A DNA stretch of 64,000 nucleotides from Sphingorhabdus_B arenilitoris (lineage in GTDB: Bacteria; Pseudomonadota; Alphaproteobacteria; Sphingomonadales; Sphingomonadaceae). Under the pieces are notes generated by a model. It saw only the letters and a program-made list of their open reading frames with translations. It ran no database searches and was not told the origin of the DNA. The DNA lies in contig NZ_JBHSDH010000010.1 in the NCBI RefSeq assembly GCF_042651485.1, forward strand, positions 186,001 through 250,000, in the 5' to 3' direction. A program made the translations under genes and the position numbers. Of this stretch, positions 62,952 through 64,000 are shown piece by piece; the first letter of the stretch is position 1; each line of letters starts with the position of its first letter.

Positions 62952-64000
62952 GCTGCTTTTGATTCGGAATTGCTTGCCCGTTTGGCATGCACCAATATCG
63001 CTGCCAGCGCGGCAGGTGTAACCCCCCTCACCCGGGCTGCCGCCGCCAATGTTTCAGGCCGGGCCAAACTCAATCGCTCTACCATCTCATTCGACAAGCC
63101 TGCAATTGACTTATAGTTAAAATCAGCTGCCAACCGAATACGCTCATTGCTGGTCAACGCCGCAATCTCGGCTTCTTGCCGGGCCATATAGGGGGCATAT
63201 CGGCCGTCCTGTTCAACCTCCGCGATCAAGTCATCGGGAAATTCCGATGTTTCACATGAAACGGATAGGAGATCATTGACCGTCACGGACGGAAAGCGGA
63301 GCCAATCGATTAACGGCATCCGGCCCGCATCACTCTTAACATTCAGTCCTGCCTGAATAAGCTGATCAGCTGTTACACTTTCGGCCAAAGCGGTATCAAT
63401 TGATTCGCGCTGGGCGGCACGCTGTTCATAGGCAGACTGACGCTGCGCACCAACAACGCCCACCTCAATGGCCAGCGGCGTCAACCGTGTCGCTGCATTA
63501 TCAGCGCGGAGCCGCAACCGATATTCAGCCCGCGCCGTCAGCATCCGATAGGGCTCGGTCACACCTTGCAGGACAAGGTCATCGACCATGACCGCGATAT
63601 AGCTGTTTGAACGGTCGATGGCCGGCGCATCGCGTTCCAATATCTGGCAAGCTGCCCCCATCCCCGCGATCAAACCCTGCGCTGCGGCTTCTTCATAACC
63701 GGTCGTGCCATTTATTTGACCAGCGCAATAAAGGCCTTCAAATCCGCTGACCGCCAAATTGCGGTCAAGCGCCCTTGGATCAATATGATCATATTCGACC
63801 GCATAGCCCGGAACAATGATTTCACAATCTTCCAAACCTGCCATCGACCGCACCATCGCCGCCTGTATGTCGGTCGGCAGGGAAGTCGAGATACCGTTGG
63901 GATAGATATAATGGCTATCCAGCCCCTCGGGTTCCAAGAAAATCTGATGCCCATCGCGGTCACCAAAACGGAATATTTTGTCTTCAATAGACGGGCAATA
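62948..64000 (-). CDS. mnmG: tRNA uridine-5-carboxymethylaminomethyl modification enzyme, 3' part
   Basis: Flavoprotein that with MnmE modifies the wobble uridine of some tRNAs. The window holds the last 350 codons, open to base 64000: YCPSIEDKIFRFGDRDGHQ through the family segment GLYCAGQINGTTGYEEAAAQ and AYRMLTARAEYRLRLRADN-type sequence to the helical C-terminal domain. The N-terminal FAD domain is outside. The parS-like site at 63248-63263 is within it. Start of the mnmG-rsmG-parA-parB operon. Confidence 0.96.
   Translation of the reverse strand, partial: YCPSIEDKIFRFGDRDGHQIFLEPEGLDSHYIYPNGISTSLPTDIQAAMVRSMAGLEDCEIIVPGYAVEYDHIDPRALDRNLAVSGFEGLYCAGQINGTTGYEEAAAQGLIAGMGAACQILERDAPAIDRSNSYIAVMVDDLVLQGVTEPYRMLTARAEYRLRLRADNAATRLTPLAIEVGVVGAQRQSAYEQRAAQRESIDTALAESVTADQLIQAGLNVKSDAGRMPLIDWLRFPSVTVNDLLSVSCETSEFPDDLIAEVEQDGRYAPYMARQEAEIAALTSNERIRLAADFNYKSIAGLSNEMVERLSLARPETLAAAARVRGVTPAALAAILVHAKRASNSESKAA
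63248..63263. other. Second parS-like site in mnmG
   Basis: TGTTTCACATGAAACG differs from the consensus at two positions (G to A at position 9, A to G at position 16). It encodes SVSCETS of MnmG. Likely a weaker ParB site, 356 bases from the perfect one. Confidence 0.7.

Noticed and set aside
1..64000. CRISPR arrays, prophage or insertion sequences
   Set aside because: No regularly spaced repeats, integrase, transposase or phage structural genes seen by reading.

Overview
The window is chromosomal DNA from an alphaproteobacterium, most likely a member of the Sphingomonadales close to Sphingorhabdus, Parasphingorhabdus or Sphingopyxis. The evidence is the family likeness of the housekeeping proteins (heme A synthase of the alphaproteobacterial type, mdh-sucD-sucA-sucB-lpd cluster, S9 with an N-terminal extension, DUF2059 and DUF4402 proteins) and the mnmG-rsmG-parA-parB block with a perfect parS site. 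Base composition looks like the mid-50s percent GC by eye; I did not compute it. Genes are dense and there is no prophage, insertion sequence or CRISPR array.

Layout. 1-4.7 kb: the start of a GH10 xylanase gene, sucC, a GT14 glycosyltransferase, two tiny alphaproteobacterial proteins and a lone HNH protein. 4.7-18.4 kb: lysC, ubiG, a glutathione S-transferase-like gene, a secreted protein of unknown function, then a glutamate synthase locus in which gltD and gltB are separated by two exported DUF2059 proteins, followed by uppP and an NDUFA9-like gene. 18.5-31.8 kb: tRNA-Leu(CAG), an unknown exported protein, rpmJ, a DUF4136 lipoprotein, an Nna1-like M14 carboxypeptidase, dxs, a merC-zur pair, ctaA, cutA, rplM-rpsI, an esterase and a receptor-like chemotaxis protein without HAMP. 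31.8-37.1 kb: a small envelope-glycan module (flippase, CDP-glycerol-transferase-like protein, GT4, HAD-IB phosphatase, nucleotidyltransferase). 37.1-48.0 kb: TCA-cycle block sdhB, thioesterase, zapE, mdh, an inserted vapBC module, sucD, sucA, sucB, lpd. 48.1-55.9 kb: a TRIC-like channel, a CE2-type esterase, exported msrA overlapping a small membrane protein, an aminotransferase, a pabB-pabC fusion and a molybdoenzyme/cytochrome b pair. 55.9-60.3 kb: a three-gene chaperone-usher-like locus with a DUF4402 pilin. 60.5-64 kb: parB, parA, rsmG and the 3' part of mnmG, carrying two parS sites inside the coding sequences, which places the right end near the replication origin.

How the genes work together. 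The 2-oxoglutarate-to-oxaloacetate part of the TCA cycle is encoded in one 11-kb block except that sucC lies 40 kb away and sdhCDA are not in the window. The most unusual loci are the compact chaperone-usher-like pilus (short PapC-like usher with a C-terminal SdrD-B-like tail, plus a GNRA-capped hairpin between pilin and chaperone genes), the DUF2059 pair embedded in the glutamate synthase operon, the phosphoglycan-like module, and the vapBC module inserted between mdh and sucD with a clear operator palindrome.
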